64,000 bases of DNA, taken from assembly GCA_017506865.1 (NCBI GenBank), contig JAFCMP010000115.1:1-64000 (forward strand). The letters run 5' to 3'. This DNA comes from Tribonema minus. Its lineage: Eukaryota > Sar > Xanthophyceae > Tribonematales > Tribonemataceae. Shown here piece after piece: positions 46,101-61,100 of the stretch (the stretch's first letter is position 1; every line of letters starts with the position of its first letter). A model generated the notes under the pieces. That model did no database searches. It saw only the letters and a program-made list of their open reading frames with translations, and was not told the DNA's origin. The translations under genes were made by a program, and so were the position numbers.

Positions 46101-49100
46101 CTTTGGTCCCGCATGCAGCAGCTTGGCTGCTGGGCTGGACAAATCGCTGGCCATGTGTCATATGCTGTGCATGGGCCATGTATCATACCATGTGTAAGAT
46201 GAAGCATTGCCACACTCAGCTAGCTGCCTTGGCGCAAAGCCTACCTCATACCGCTGCTAAACAGTACGGCCTACTGCATTCCTTTCTTGCGCTGCTGTGC
46301 CGTGATCATGCGATGCAGCCTCGCTGGCGGGGTGGGAGATTGCGGTTGTGCCAATGCTGAACTGCATCAACGCCCTGAGCGCACACATCCTGGAGCGCCA
46401 CATGCGTGAGGATTTTGTGCTGCGGTGCGAAATTGCACAGGTGAGAGCTTTGCTGTGGCATGTCTCCTGTGCTGTGTGCATCCATCAGGTTGATGAAATA
46501 GGTGCTTACTTTGAGTAACATGCCTTAAAGGAAGTAGTTCCTTGTGACCATACTTGAAAAGTGGGTTGTCAGCAGCATTTGTGGGACGTCATGTGAACTG
46601 AATAACGAAATATTTTGAGTTTGCTTGTTGCATGCAGAGCGTGATGTAGTGGGTAATGCTGGCGATCACAAGTGCATTGTGATTTGGTTGCCATAGTCAT
46701 GCTGGAGTGGCCGGTGGGAACAACACAGTGTAGACTATGGCAATGCGTAACAGATGTTTCGTGCAAGGCAAGCACCTGTTATCATCAGCATTGCAAATTG
46801 CCAAATTCTGACGTTGACCTGCTCCACTGGCACGTTGTGTCATGTCTCTTTCATGTTGTGACGGCAGACCTGCCGGAAGCGCGAGAATGTGCTCAACAGC
46901 ATGCTGCCGCCACGAGTGTCGCGCATGCTCCAGGATGGCCGCAAAGCGGTGGACGTTGCAGAGTACTACACGAATGTCACCATTCTCTTTGGTTACATCA
47001 CGGGGTTCAAGGTATGTTTGTCGGGCGTTTTGGGCCAGATGCCTACTTTGATGTACTGACATAAGGATCAAGCCTGGAAGGAAAAAGATATAGGTTAGCG
47101 CGCCACCATTACTTTGCCACTCATGCAAGAATGTGTATGCTTTTAAAGGGTGATTGAGGTCGCAAGTTGGCATTACCATATGTATCAACAGTCATGGCCA
47201 TGTGAAATTTTGTTTCAGTTCGTGTTTCCTATGAGTGCACTCGTGTAGCCATGAAACTAGTGTGCCCCCCTGATATTTGCACCAGCTGTATCGTCATTGT
47301 GCATGTACTGTACCACAAATTACACGTGTATGCAATGGATTCACCACTCACCATTAACGCTCACAGTGAGTGCTATTCATTCCCAGTCTACTTGCAGCGA
47401 GATTGTAACTGCTGCTCAGGCTGGTCTGAAAAGCACATGTGATGCTGTAGTAGCAGCAACACAACAGCATCGACCACCTTATTGAAGGAGCCCAAGCTGA
47501 CAGACCACAACACATGCAGCCAGAAAATGAAGCGGATGCTTGTATGCCCATGCCAGGCCTTAGTAGGCTCCGCCAAGCTAAATAATGTTAGCTCAGGCAT
47601 CAACGCGCACCGCTTCCTCGGTCCTGTTACGAAACCGATTACTGTGATTTTGCGTCAACAACAGCATGTGCTCAGAAATATGTTGGCTCTGGCTATATCG
47701 CTCCTGGATACCATACATACGCTTGTCAGCACCGCCAAACTGCAACTGCTTATGCAGCATACATTGAGAGTTTGCTGCCATCACAGCTACTGCATACACC
47801 GCCAACCTGCAAGTGCTTGTGCAGAATACACACTTTAGAGTTCCCTGCCATCACAGCTACTGCATACGTAATTGCTTTACAAAATGGGAATAATGGACAC
47901 AATACCCTAAGAGAACTACCTTGCCGTGCTTGGTGGCTCTGTGCTACAGGAACTGACTACAGGAGCCAACCAGGATGAGCTGGTGTCGTTTGTAAATGCA
48001 ATATTCACCAGCTTCGACCACGGCACCGACCATCACAATGTGTAAGTGCTTACGCATGACAATTTGTAATTGCTCATGCTTGAGTAACTGCCGTCTTCGT
48101 GGCTGTGCCAATTCCATTATTTTGCTTACTGCCGCATGTCACTGCATGATGTGCGTCACTCTTTGCAGTACTTGCGCTCCTGATAGACGTAGTCTGTTGC
48201 AAAATATTAGGTACAGTGTTTTGCTTGCTGCGGATCCTTCAATCAGATCAAGCAGGGTGTGTCCACAACATGCACACGGACCATCATCAAGTACTGCAGG
48301 GTGCTCACATGGTAATCAGCGGGCGACCCCTCCTCCTCACCTTTGCAATATCCTGGCAACTGCAGATATAAGTTGGAGGCGATAGAGGCATCCTACCTAT
48401 GCTGCGCTGGAGTGCCGGATCCCGAAGAAAAAGGAGGGGCCCATGCTGACAGGGTGGTGGAGATGGCAGTGACCATGTTGGCCATAGCCTACAACTCAAA
48501 GTGAGCCTGGTGATGTGTATTACTTCAAGCGCGCTGATTGTGTGCAGCCTTGCACATCTTGCGTCAGAAGGCCATGTGATGCAATCACTACAGTCCGCTT
48601 CAATGCGATGAGGTTCAACTGTTGTGGGCAGTTTCTAGTTGTGTCATCAGTCAAGTGAGTGGGGGCGATGGTGTATGTTTCAAAAGCCCACAGTCTTGTT
48701 CCCCCCTTCCCCCCCTGGACTGTGTTGAGCCTGAGCAGCTAGCACATGACATGGTGCAGCAACATGTCATTGGAGTGTCATGGCACAATACAAAATTAAA
48801 TTTGGAGTGTTCAATTTAGTGTGCTTGTCAGGCATAGTGCAGTGGTCCACGGGATAGCTGCATGTATGCGTATATATACCTCATGCTCATGCAAATGTTA
48901 TGTTCCAAACGTACAGTGGCAGGCTTCGGAATGTACCTACAAGTTCCTTGCAAGTACTTGCCATTAATTTCTGATAGCATGCCAGAGTGTGTCACTTTTG
49001 CAGCCATAGGCTGTGTTCTACTGCCTGCCTGTGTGCCTCATATATGCCAGTGTCAGCATGTTACTATTGGTAATCTAAGGTTGAGTTTCACCACTTGAGA

Positions 49101-52100
49101 GTGTCCAATTCAAGACCATGCAGTATGTATCAGAAGCTGTTTCGTGCCCTAAGCGGTTACTGATGATGTGTACGAACTTTCAATAGTATCGTGCATGCCA
49201 GTAGTTCACAGGCGTGTATGACACATGTGAGCCGCGTCTTTTGCATGGGGCCAATCATTCGTCGGAGTTTGCCACCTGCTGACAAATGTAACCGTCAGCC
49301 CCATTTGCGATGATACCGCCCTGTTGTTGAAAGCTTATAGCTCTCCATTACGTGCAGTATTAACACTGTTTTTTATCAGCTGCACTAGTTGGCCTCTGCA
49401 TTACTGTCGCAGGCTTCTGTGTTTGTTTGTCATCAACTCGACTGCCATTTGAGCTGCACATGATTTTATTGCTACGCGCAGACTCCCATCAACAGCGGCC
49501 GGAGACAGTGAAGTGGACAGGGTTGCGCGTCCTGAAATGAAGGTGAGCCAGAGCAATACCATCAGTTCAGACCTCATCGGGCTGTGCGAGAGCACACAAG
49601 ACCAGTGTCAAGGTTGAAAGCAGACACGCATTATGCTTACCACTTGGAGGGGTGACGCATCGAGCAATAACGTTGACCATACGAAGCACTTGCCACAGGC
49701 GCAGCAGTGGACGCCGCCATTGCCGACTTCGGGCCACTTCATCACGAAGGCGCATTCTGTGCACGCAATGTTCACAATTGTTCCAAGAAACAGTGGTATG
49801 AGGTGTCTTCTGTTGCGCACTGCAATAAACAGCATCCATGCTCATAATTTGACATTTGTCATAGCTGATACGAGCAGCTCATGGTCCTCATCTTCAATCA
49901 ACGCCGCCTGCCAGTGTCAGCCAGGGCAATTGAATCAACCGGCTAGTCATTGGCTGTCAGTAACCAAACACCACGACGATCACAGTCAACTTGCATGTCT
50001 TCGACTCTGCTCGCGCCCAAGGCTCTGATGTGGGCCACCACATTCATTGCAATTCCAAAGTGTATGCATGCCGCCACTGCCGCATCAGCTCTGGCATGAA
50101 ACCAGCACTGACACTACGGGGAGGGCATGTGCGTGTACGCCACCAAGAGTTGAAGGGCTACCCCAAGCCCTCAGGGGAGCTCACCAGTAGGGCATATGTA
50201 CTGCAGCCCGATGATTAACGGTAACGCAAAGAGCGTACGCGTATGGGCGCTTGTGGGAGAGTGCCACACAGCGGGGGCTTGGGTCAGAATTGTTGACATC
50301 AATTGTTCACTTACATTCCCACCTCTTGCTCGTAACAACATCAATGTCTGTGCGTGTGTGCAGATCGGTGTCCACACTGGACCCGTGGTTGCAGGTGTGG
50401 CAGGCATGAAAGCACCCAGCTATCACTGCTTCGGCGACACCATCAACACCGCCAGCCGCATGGGGTAAGCACACAACTGCGTTGCCTGTCTGCATTGATT
50501 CCTGATTTGCGTCAAGGCCAGGTGCTGTTGCGACCGCTGGTCATAGATGGTCTGAATACATCTAGTAATGTTTGCTGCAAGCGGGCTCCACTAGTGCAAG
50601 TAGTGCAGATACTTCTACAGCTAGTCTTCACAAGGCGGTGGAGTGGTGCAAACTGCCGCAGGTTCTAGTCAGCCCGCCACGCCTGCCTCTGCCTCTGCAG
50701 CAGGGAGGCACGACAGTTACGCCTTAGCAGCAGTTGAGGCGCGCATTCAAGACGTGTACTGTACAGGATATCCTTGCTACCCCCCTCAGCATTACTGGTG
50801 TCCTGGCTATTGAAATGTGCTGTTTGTTCATGTCCTCAGGTCCACGGGTGCAAAAAACCGCATTCAGCTGAGCGCCAGTGCCTACAACAGCCTCACGCAG
50901 GCATACCAAGAGCGGTGTACAGCAAGGGGCAGTGTGCAAGTGAAGGGCAAGGTGAGCAGTTTCAGTGGCGACCGTCTTTGTGGGCCTGTGTTGTGAGTGC
51001 GCTGACATGGTCGAATTCTTGAAGACCACAACATGATGCTGTTGCAGAGTATGTGTCTACCTGTTGTGTGACTCAGTGCATCCGTCGTTGTTGTTTGACA
51101 CATGCTGTAAAAACTACGATCAACCCTCATTCATGATTATAACACGTACACCTTGTGCCTACCGTTGTTGCCGTGCAGGGGATCATGAACACATACTGGC
51201 TGGACTGCGACGAGGACGAGCTGAATGCCAGATATGCTGAGGTGACCACACACCTAGCATGATTGAAAATCACGCTTGCAGGCTGGCACAGCACACCGTA
51301 CCATTGCATAGCGCAGAGGGCAACGGAGGCAGCCGAAGGTGACAATCAGACTTTGTGGAGGATCCAGAGATCACGGACGTGATACCACTCATTGAAGCAA
51401 ACCTGCGCGTGCCGGCTCAACCTGCGTGTGCCGGCTCAGGATTGCTGAGTCACCTCAACCAATGATCTGGAGCTGATCTCCGACAGCTCGCACACAAAAG
51501 TGCACTTCAACTACAAACTCAAGTGCGACCCTTAGTTCGGGGGCATGTAACCCTCACTGTGCAACAGCGCTATACTGTAACAGCTTGCAACCAACAGACC
51601 TGGGGATGCAGTGCTCACCGCATTTGCCATAGCAGCCTTGACATCTTGATCTTCACTTCACTTGCTCTGCAGGCATGCAGAGGATCTCTGCTTGCGGTGC
51701 TAACATGTGCTGCCTGAGCTTTAAGCGTACACAGCCAAAATCGCGTGGGTCATTGACATCTTTTGTCTCTCCCACTGTGTGCACAGTTTCGGCAATTCCG
51801 GTATGCGGCGATGCAGTATGATCCAGATCTCAAGAACGCGGGACTGGATCTTCTCAACAACCAGCAGGACAAGAAGGAAGACGAGTTTGTGGCGTCTACT
51901 GTGGAGAACGTCAGGGTAAGCAGTCTTATGAATTATTATGCCGTTGACATATTCTGCGGAGCGCAGCACGCACTCAGCAGTAGTAGTGTGCAACCTCCGG
52001 CAGTGAGAACGAAACCAATTGTCTGCAGATATTGGTGCGCAGGATTGATGCAATGCAGTACAACACTGAGATAATACAATGCTGTGTTGGGGCATCACGG

Positions 52101-55100
52101 GGTCCTCACTGATGTGATGCTGCCTGGCGAGTGACTCTCACAAAACCAGCAATGAAACATTTTTTTGCATCCCAATCTGCTGCGCTCGCTGTTCACAGTG
52201 CTTGAAGTAAATAGATTGAGGTTGACCTCCTTGCATGCTGCTAACTGGTGCACCTGCAAAGGAAGTCATTACTACAGCCATCTGATTTTTTTGTCGTGCT
52301 GTGCCCCTGGCCTTGCACAGGTACACAGCCTTCACTTCACGCTCCGCAGTGGGCGCCATGATGAGAAGACCAGGGCGGAGTTGCTGGGGCGCCTGGAGGC
52401 AAGTGACAGTCTACAAGCATGCAGCCACTTGCACAGAAATTAGATGCTCACATGTCGAAGATAGGTGTTAGGTGAGTGTGTGCACATCGCGGTCAAAATT
52501 GAGACTGCAGAGTGACTGTTACTTGCCAATGCCTGCAAGTGCTGGTGGACGTATGCAGAGCTTTTAGCAATCTGAAGTTGTGTGCTTTGCCACTTGCCGT
52601 TTTTTTCCTGTGCATTGTGCTTACCTATATCTCTGTGCTGTTGTAACTGGCCTGGTTCGCTGCAGCGAGATTACAATACCCTGCACAACTCGTCTCGGCG
52701 GCCACACGTGCAGGTGAGCGATAATAGTGCTGTAAGTAGTGCTCCTCAGGTTGGCATGATAGAATCTCAGCATGAGTTGCAAAGCTCAGAGTACCGTGCC
52801 TGGCTGTTGCCGTTCAGCAGGCAGCACAATGTCATTGTTTAACGGAGATACGTGACAAGGGGGTTTTGTATCGGACATACTTTTTTAAATTGATGTAGCA
52901 AAGCCACGCCTTGCTTGTGCAATTGAGGGGGGCTGCCTCTTAATGACTAATGGAGGGGCGCTGTGTGTGCCGTTTGTGCCAAAAGTCTCTGGTGCTTGTC
53001 TGCAGCACACCACACAACTTCTGAAATGCAGTACAGCAGTGGCATGATTACATTTGGAACATGTAGTACACTTGCTCACCACGCTTCAACGACACTGTCA
53101 ATGCCAATGCTACTGTGTATTCATCTCATTGCTCTTGTCGCGCAGAGAGTGCTGCTGCTAGTGCTGGTTGCCACCTGCGCATCCATGTACGCTGAGTTCT
53201 TTGGCGAAGGCGATGACTTATCCGTCACTGCAAAAAAGGTCTGGATGGGGCTGAGGTGAGTACTGTAGTGAGCAGAGTGCAATGACAGAACAGGCACACA
53301 CCAAATGTCAGGTGCTGCGCTTGTCGACATCGATCGTACCATGTACTTCAAGTTGTAGCTTTCGCTTGTCAACAACGACTGTACTGGGACTTTGCTGATG
53401 CTGGTGCCGCAGCGCCTGGTGCCTATGGTTTTGATTTACTTAGTGTTGAAGATGAGCATGTAGTCTGCACAATTCTACCTGAACCATGACTTGACGAGAA
53501 TGCTAAAAAGAGATGCATGCTGGTTTGGCGATCATGCAGGCATGCGTTTGGTTGCTCTGAGCAAGCAAAGTGTAATCTAGCCACAGTGCAGAAAAGTGCT
53601 GCTTGGCTGCACCTGCCTATATGCACACATGATACAGTACCGGTTTTGCAAGTATGTGCTGCTGCACCTTGTGTCCTACTTCATTGCTGAACTTCTGACC
53701 TTGTGCTACTCAACATACACTGTGTTGCTTACATCTGTAGTCTATTTCACATTTGCTTGTGCGCTTTCTGTGTTTTCAGATTTGGGGCCTTTGTGATGGC
53801 TGCTGTGGTCCTGGCAGCTTCAACTATGGAGAGCCTGGTGCAGCATATGCAGCAACTCACGGCTGTTGCCTGTGCGGCATATGGTGAGTCATGTCGTTGT
53901 CCGTTAGTGTTGTCATCTGCTGACAGGAATCCAAGTGCACCAGCAGTACAATTGCCAGGCAGCTATCCAGCACACGCTGATTATGCAGGCCCCAGCATGT
54001 GGCAGTTGCTGTAACCGCAGTTTTGTGCTGCAAATTCCACAAGCTCAAATGTACATTCACAATTCATGGTTGCAGAGACTGTCAGACGCCAGTAACGACA
54101 GCACGCCAGGATCTGCTACGGCCTATCACACGTTGAGGGCTGCTGCTGCTGAACTTAATTGCAAAACTGTTATGTGCTGATTAGTGGGGCATTTACACAA
54201 AGTGTTATATTCCTCCCTCTCCTTGCCCGCAGCTGTTCTTACGTGCAACCGATGTGCGCACCATCATTTTGCACACATGATAATCCTGTGAGTGCAGCAG
54301 TAGTTCTGCATAAACTGGCCGAGTAGTGAAGTCCAGGCATGTAATTTGCTGATTGACTTTGTGCGACTGTGGTAGCTATGATTAGTGATGGCGATGCCTG
54401 ACATGCCGGTGGTATCAACTGCCAATGAAAACGGACAACTGATGCCCATACGTGCCGTGTTGTTTGCTTACCGCTTGTGCAGTCGCACTGGTCAACACAG
54501 ATCTCCTGTTTGTGCCTGTGCACTACCTGGCCGCGGTGAACATGATCATCATCGTCACCATGTCCTTGCTGGTGAACCTGCGATTCGTGCTGGTCCTTCT
54601 GCTCAACACCGGGACCGTGGTGCTCTATACTTTGTTTATTGTGGCGGGGGACAGCCATGACCTGCAAGTGGTTGAAGGGTGAGTCTATGTGAATTCTATA
54701 TGCACGCTTGCTGTAGTTGCATGCGTTGACTGTGCCGTAATACATCGCCAATCAAACCATTCCCTCATCAATGTGCAGCTTCGAAACTGTTGTAAGTTGG
54801 CTGCATCCGTGCGACACAGTAAACTCTGTTGTGTAGGATTGGAGCAGCTCAAACCATCACGGTGTTCGTGCTTATATCAACCTCGCACAACTGCATCGCC
54901 CGCGCCTTTAGTGCAAATTTGATGAAGTGGCTTCATCTCCGCTTGGGTGAAATTTGCTTACCAGTACACCGCCTGACCACCGGGAGCAATGCGCATTGCA
55001 GCAATGTTTTTCAATATGTCAGCAAGCAGGCAGATACGCAGCCCTGCTGGCTGCGAAGGTGACACATAGACTGCCCCCGTGCAAGCGGACAGTGGCTCTG

Positions 55101-58100
55101 TACTCATGGACTTTTGCTCTGTACCAGTCATTGCCCACAAAAGTTGTTTGCACTGATCATTCAAGGAGTGCGGTGCTCGCATGGGAAGATCTCAACTACC
55201 TTGAAGTGCTTGAACACAACTGATGGCCCTTCCCTGTGTCGGCCATGCAGGTGTCTGTTGTTTGTGTTCACCACTGCTGTGGTGGGTGGGTGGGCATGTT
55301 ACAAGCGAGATCAGGAGTTCCGCTATGACTACCTACACCAGCTGATACTAAAGGAAAACAAGGTGAGCTCCCTTGCGCCGTCTGTTTTGCTAGCGCTGTG
55401 CGCTTGACTGCTGCAGTACCATCGTACCCTACTCAGCAGTGTTGATCTTACCTACTATTGGCTCATTGCATTAGTGTCATGCCATCAGAGGAAAAGCTTC
55501 CGCACTTCAGCATCACGCACTCTCATCTAGCCCTCATGCTCTGCCTTGAGTCAGGTTGTCTGCTTCCACCGCTGCCGCGGTGGTGAGCTGCGCTGTCAAG
55601 AACTGCTAAACTGTTGTGGCCATTGATCACATTGGGACCTGTATGTATATGGCAATGCACCTTGCAGGCGAAGAGCGAGGAGCTTCTCAAGAACATGCTT
55701 CCAAATCTACGACATGTCCAGGCAAGTGCCGATACCGCACTGAACCATGAACCCGTGCATGCCTTGTGGTGCCTTACGAGCTTGCTGAAGCACGTTGTTT
55801 GCTGCTAGATCATGCTCTTGTGTGATGAAGCACAACATCAGCAGGCAGGCCGGTAGCCAATTGATTATGCTCCCTTCTTTAGGCGACAGCCCCCAGTATC
55901 TGACCAAACCCAAGTTATGCAACTGTGCACCGAGTAGCAAGTCCCAAGCAGCTGATAATGCTTGCCAAGCACACCCTTCAGACTCCACAGAAGCGTCCAC
56001 GCTGTGCTCCTCAACACGCACTGACATTCCTCAACGCGCACCGACAATTCCTTCCCTGCACTGAAATGCTTTTCCTGCAGAGCCTCCTGGCAGACGAGCC
56101 TGTGATGGACCACCTGTCGGACGTGACCATCATGTTCAGTGACCTCAAGGGGTACACTGAGTGGTGCAGCAAGCACGAGCCCATGGAAGTCTACCGCATG
56201 CTCAACAAGGTGATGATATGCCTGGCTTTTTCTCATCTTTTGTATATGCGTGCATTGACGCTGGTCTGCAGTGACAGCCCATGCATACTGGTGGCTAACA
56301 ACGATTGCCTCATCATGTGCAGCTTGCTTGAAAGCAGAACTCAATCAATCTTACTTGACGAAGAAGGAGCAGAGAGGCAGTTGCATGCGAACAATGCGGC
56401 ATCTCCCAATAAAGGTGCTGTCTGCTTTCTGAGTTGCAACAGCACCACCCTCAGAGTCCAACGCCACAGTTGCTGTGCAGACCTAACCCTTCGCATTCCT
56501 TTCCTGTGTGCTGTTGTGCCAGGTGTATACGGCATTCGACAAGCACATTGAGCCCAGCGGAGTGTACAAGCTCGACACAATAGGCGATGCCTTTGTCGTT
56601 GTTGCAGGTCTCGATGGCTACAAGAGCCAGGTGGGTTTACACGCGCGCATGGTGCAAAATCTTTGCTGCACCTTGTGTACACCAGAGCTTCAGCTTCCAT
56701 TGCATTGCTAGTCCTAGCTGACTGACTCTTGTCTTCACTCATGTCTGTCAGGAGGACCATGCCATGGCAATGGTCATGTTTGCTTTTCGGATGCTGTTTG
56801 AGCTGGAGAGGATCAAGGCATCCGACGGCCTGCAATTTGAGATGCGCATCGGCATTCACACAGGTGAGCGCGCCTTGCACATGCTTCTTGAGGTTTTGCA
56901 ACGGATACCGCTACGCCGGCACCAGATGCACATTCACAGGTGTGTGAATTTTGCATGCAGGAATTAGCGACTTTCATAATTGCGGCAGCACATTAAGCAA
57001 ATGCACCAGCGTCATCGGCACAGGTACCTACCGCAGAATAATGACATCACCAGCTCAGTCATCCGTACCTATGCCAATGTATGGATGACTATATATACTT
57101 ATGATGTAGCTTAAAAAACGTTTCGAGGCTGAACCTGAGTACTGCATAGATTTCACCTTGACACCAGGCCGTGTTCATGTAGTCCTTGCAGCTGCAAGTG
57201 CACTCAAGATCACGGCCTATGCGGTATTGCTATGCCTTTGTTTTGCGAAGCATCTTGCCGCTACACATGTACTGATCCTGCATACAAAAACACCAGCTGC
57301 CAAATATTGTTTTCCCCATGAGCATCACACTTTGGGGCGCACATGCCTGGTGCATACATCCTCATCTGCATTTACTGGATTCTGCGGCGCGCCCATACAA
57401 GTGAAACAGATGCAACACCTCCTTGCAAGTGCTCAAATCTTGTGCATGCTTTGTGGCACGTCAAGACAATTTCGGGCAATGACCAATGACTGCTTGTTCC
57501 GCACATCTGTGCCTGCAGGGCCCGCGATCGGATCCGTGATAGGGATGAAGAAACCGCGGTATCTCATGTGGGGGAAGACACCTCTTGTTGCCAACGAGCT
57601 TGAAGCATCGGTAAGCTGGGACAAGACATAACTGCGATGGAACGCCTATCAAATGCTTGCTGTGCGGATGAAATTGCAGTTAGAGAGGAGGCATGGTGGT
57701 ACGCCAGCACGAGCTGGCATGATGACAAGCAGGCAGTTCTACCTTGGAAGTCAGCTGCTAGCACTACGGTCACGCACACCTGCTCTCTCTCTTGCAGCAG
57801 CTTGGCCTGTTGACAGTGCAGCAGAGAGAAGGGCAGTTGCGGTGGGATCACATCATGTACTGTGCCCTCGCTGCAGAGCACCTTTGAAGTCTGGATTGAC
57901 CACATTACTGCTGCATGGCAGCAACGAAAGCAATTGTATTCCACTCATCAAAGCAGGCCTGACAGCTTGTTCGAGGCAATGGTGCGAAGCCATTGCGAGA
58001 CATGCACATTTCATAGACGCAGGTTGCCAGCAACTCATATGACATCAGGATGCGCAGCCTGACATGCAGCTGGTGTGTGCTATGGTGCAGGGTACGCCTG

Positions 58101-61100
58101 GGAAGGTGCTCGTCAGCAGCTCCACATTCAAACGCCTCGCAAAAGCCAAGCTGGCTCAACGGGGCCTGTCATATCGACCGTCCAGCACGATTTCCCTCTG
58201 CAGTGGCACTGAAAGTGAGTGTAATCAACAGTGTATTCGCACTGGCTGCCGCCATTGCCGCAACAGGCTGCTGGTCGGCAGTATGATTGTTTGTTTATCA
58301 TGCTACGGAGGCACACATGCAGTCATGTACTCAGCAGTTTATTATTTAAACCTGGCAAAAGCTTGTCTGCCAGGAAAATCGCACGGCACCAACTACCCTT
58401 CTGACCAGCTGCTTTGTGATACTTGACCAGCTGCTTCGTGAGCTATACTTTCCTGTTACGTGCCTTGATTTGGCTTGCGCTCAGAGCCTCTGTCTGCACA
58501 TGGCCAACAATTGCCGAATTTGGCAAGCACATAAGGCATGCTGCAGTCCATTCTGCCCATGCCATATGCGCCGTGCAGAAGTATAATACTTAAACGTATG
58601 TTTGACAGTTTGCTTCTTCGGACGGTATTGAAGGTTGTGACATCTGATCCGTATGCGTTCACAGTGTAGTGCTGCGTATACCACGCGCTCTGCTGCTATG
58701 TACCTGCACCCGTGTGGCAGACTGCAAAGCGGTATCTGGTGTCCCTGGCGGCCACCACTGTCTGCGACTTGCAACCAGTTTGTGAATTCAAGTAGCGCCT
58801 GCTTTCATAGATATAATGCTGGCTTATGCGCTTGATGTGGAAGTCCCATAGACATAATGCTGGTGTATGCCCTAGATGTTGATGATACAAGGGCCAGCGC
58901 CGCCCTTCTTTGAACAAAGCTCCACGTGCTTCTTCACCTTTCTGTGTCAAATTTCCACAGCAATCTCCACCTACCTCATTGAGATGGAGAGCGTCACTGC
59001 TGTGGCACAGCTGGCAAGAGAGATCCAGACAGAACAGGTAAGCGACAGTGACTGTATTACACGCGGTTGCTTGCCCTGCGTGTCTTATCATGTGCTGCCA
59101 CTTATCAGCAAAGTGTGGTTCCATACGTGAAAGCCACATTTGTTTGATGCTCGCAATGAATCGAGTTTGAGTTGGTAGATTGCTAGCCACTGGTCATCCC
59201 CCACGCATTGGCAGATACAGCTCCAATAATTGTGCTGGTCATGCCACCGCATACAAACTCGAAACAATCACCTCTTGGTGTGTGACCCCTGTTCAACAGG
59301 GTCCTGACGCCAACGAGAGCAGAGCCAGCAGCCCAGGCGGCAGGAGCACCGCATTGATGACCAGCAGCGCCCTGAGCAAGATTAGGAGCGTGCTGCTCAT
59401 GCGCAGCGCCAGCAGCTTTGCGTCACGCAGCGTCAGCCCTGCACCAACTCCACCCGCCAGTCCAAAGGTGAGCATCAACTGCAATACCGTCATTGACCGC
59501 ATATTCCCGCCACTCTCATCGTGTTGCATTGTATTTGTGCATGCGTGCTTCATGTAGTGGCCTGGCCATTGTGTTGCTCGGTCGTGCAACCATAAGTTGT
59601 GACATCAGCCAAAACGTTGTCTTTGCTTCAAATTTGAGAGCTATGGTTGCAAGACTGTTGACGGAGTTTGTACTCATAATGTGCTCCGGACTATGCGACT
59701 ATACAGTCTGCTGAGACTACATGATGTTTCGAAATCATCCGGAAGTGCATTCATTGCCTCGCACGGCACCCAATCAAAGGCCGCGAAGCTTATGTCAGCA
59801 GCACAACTCAAGCGCGAATGCATAGCTCCACGTTGCATGACATCATTGCGCATAGCTTTCTCTTCATTGGCGATGACAATTGGTTGTGCCTGTGTTGTGC
59901 ACTCTGCAGCATGAGCTTCCTTCACCGGGCGAGACTGGAGAACGTGCACACGACGACTCACAATCTAAGGTGAGTGAGTGTTTTTCGTCAGGGCAGCATA
60001 GGCTTGACGACATCATGATCAACTTTCTGATCTGACTGCTGTCCCAAAAGCTGCCTACCAGTTCAGAAAGGTTGAATTGCCAGATTGCCAATGCAATGTT
60101 GACCAAGCAAAACCACGAAAGGTGCAACGCGTCTGTCAAAGCGAACTGGCGTCAGCCAGCCGCGTGCAAGCCGATCAATACTGGATGTATGTTCAATGAG
60201 CGGGTTGATGTGAATTTCTCTGGTGGGCAATTACCGAAGGCTTGACTTTCCTGTCCATGAAGTGCATAGGCGTTGGCAGCCAGCCGCACACAAAGTCATC
60301 AGGACAGGAAGTGCGTTGACAATGGCACTGGAGATTTGCGCTAGCCCTGAATGAACACTAGCTTATTCATACTGCAGGTCTACATGACTTCTACTTCGAG
60401 TAGTCGATATGTGCATAAAAAGCACACTCCATTTCAGCTGAGATGCAATCATATTGCACTGTGCCTGATACAGCTGGGGCATCTCAGCACCTCAAATTGC
60501 GGTGGATGCGGAGTGTCTTCATCAGCGTATTGTGTCCTAGCATGGTGACCGGGCATGTATTGTCAGAGATGTGTCACTTGCCTGCATGTACGCGCAAAGC
60601 AGCCGGCTCCCCTCAATACTCTGGAAAGAGCAACTTGGAGTCCATGAGAAGTCACAGGGCAAGAAAACGATGGAAGTTCCTATTCACAATAGCATGCTAA
60701 TTTGAGAGCAGAGCGTAATGGAGGATGTATATGATGCATTGTCAACAGCATACACCTCACTTTGCCGCATGATGTTCTCACGCTGCTGTCACCCTACTGC
60801 AGGGTCCTGGGCGCGACTTCTTGTCATACGACAGCAGCGACGATGACGACGACAGCTTTCATGCAGACTCCTCCAGGAAGGGGCCAGCGGTTGTTGTCAG
60901 CCCTCCTGAATCGCAGCGGCATCGTTCTTTTCTCAACATTGCCCGCAAGGTCAGTACTGCAGTTGTGTTGCCAGCGAAGGCCATATTGTGGAGCCGAGCC
61001 TTGTCATCACCACTTGTGTTCTGTGCGAGCTCACAGAAACCCGTAGCTCCGGTGATTGGTTGGAAAATGCATTTGTTTCAAAAGCTGGTGCATGTTGTGG

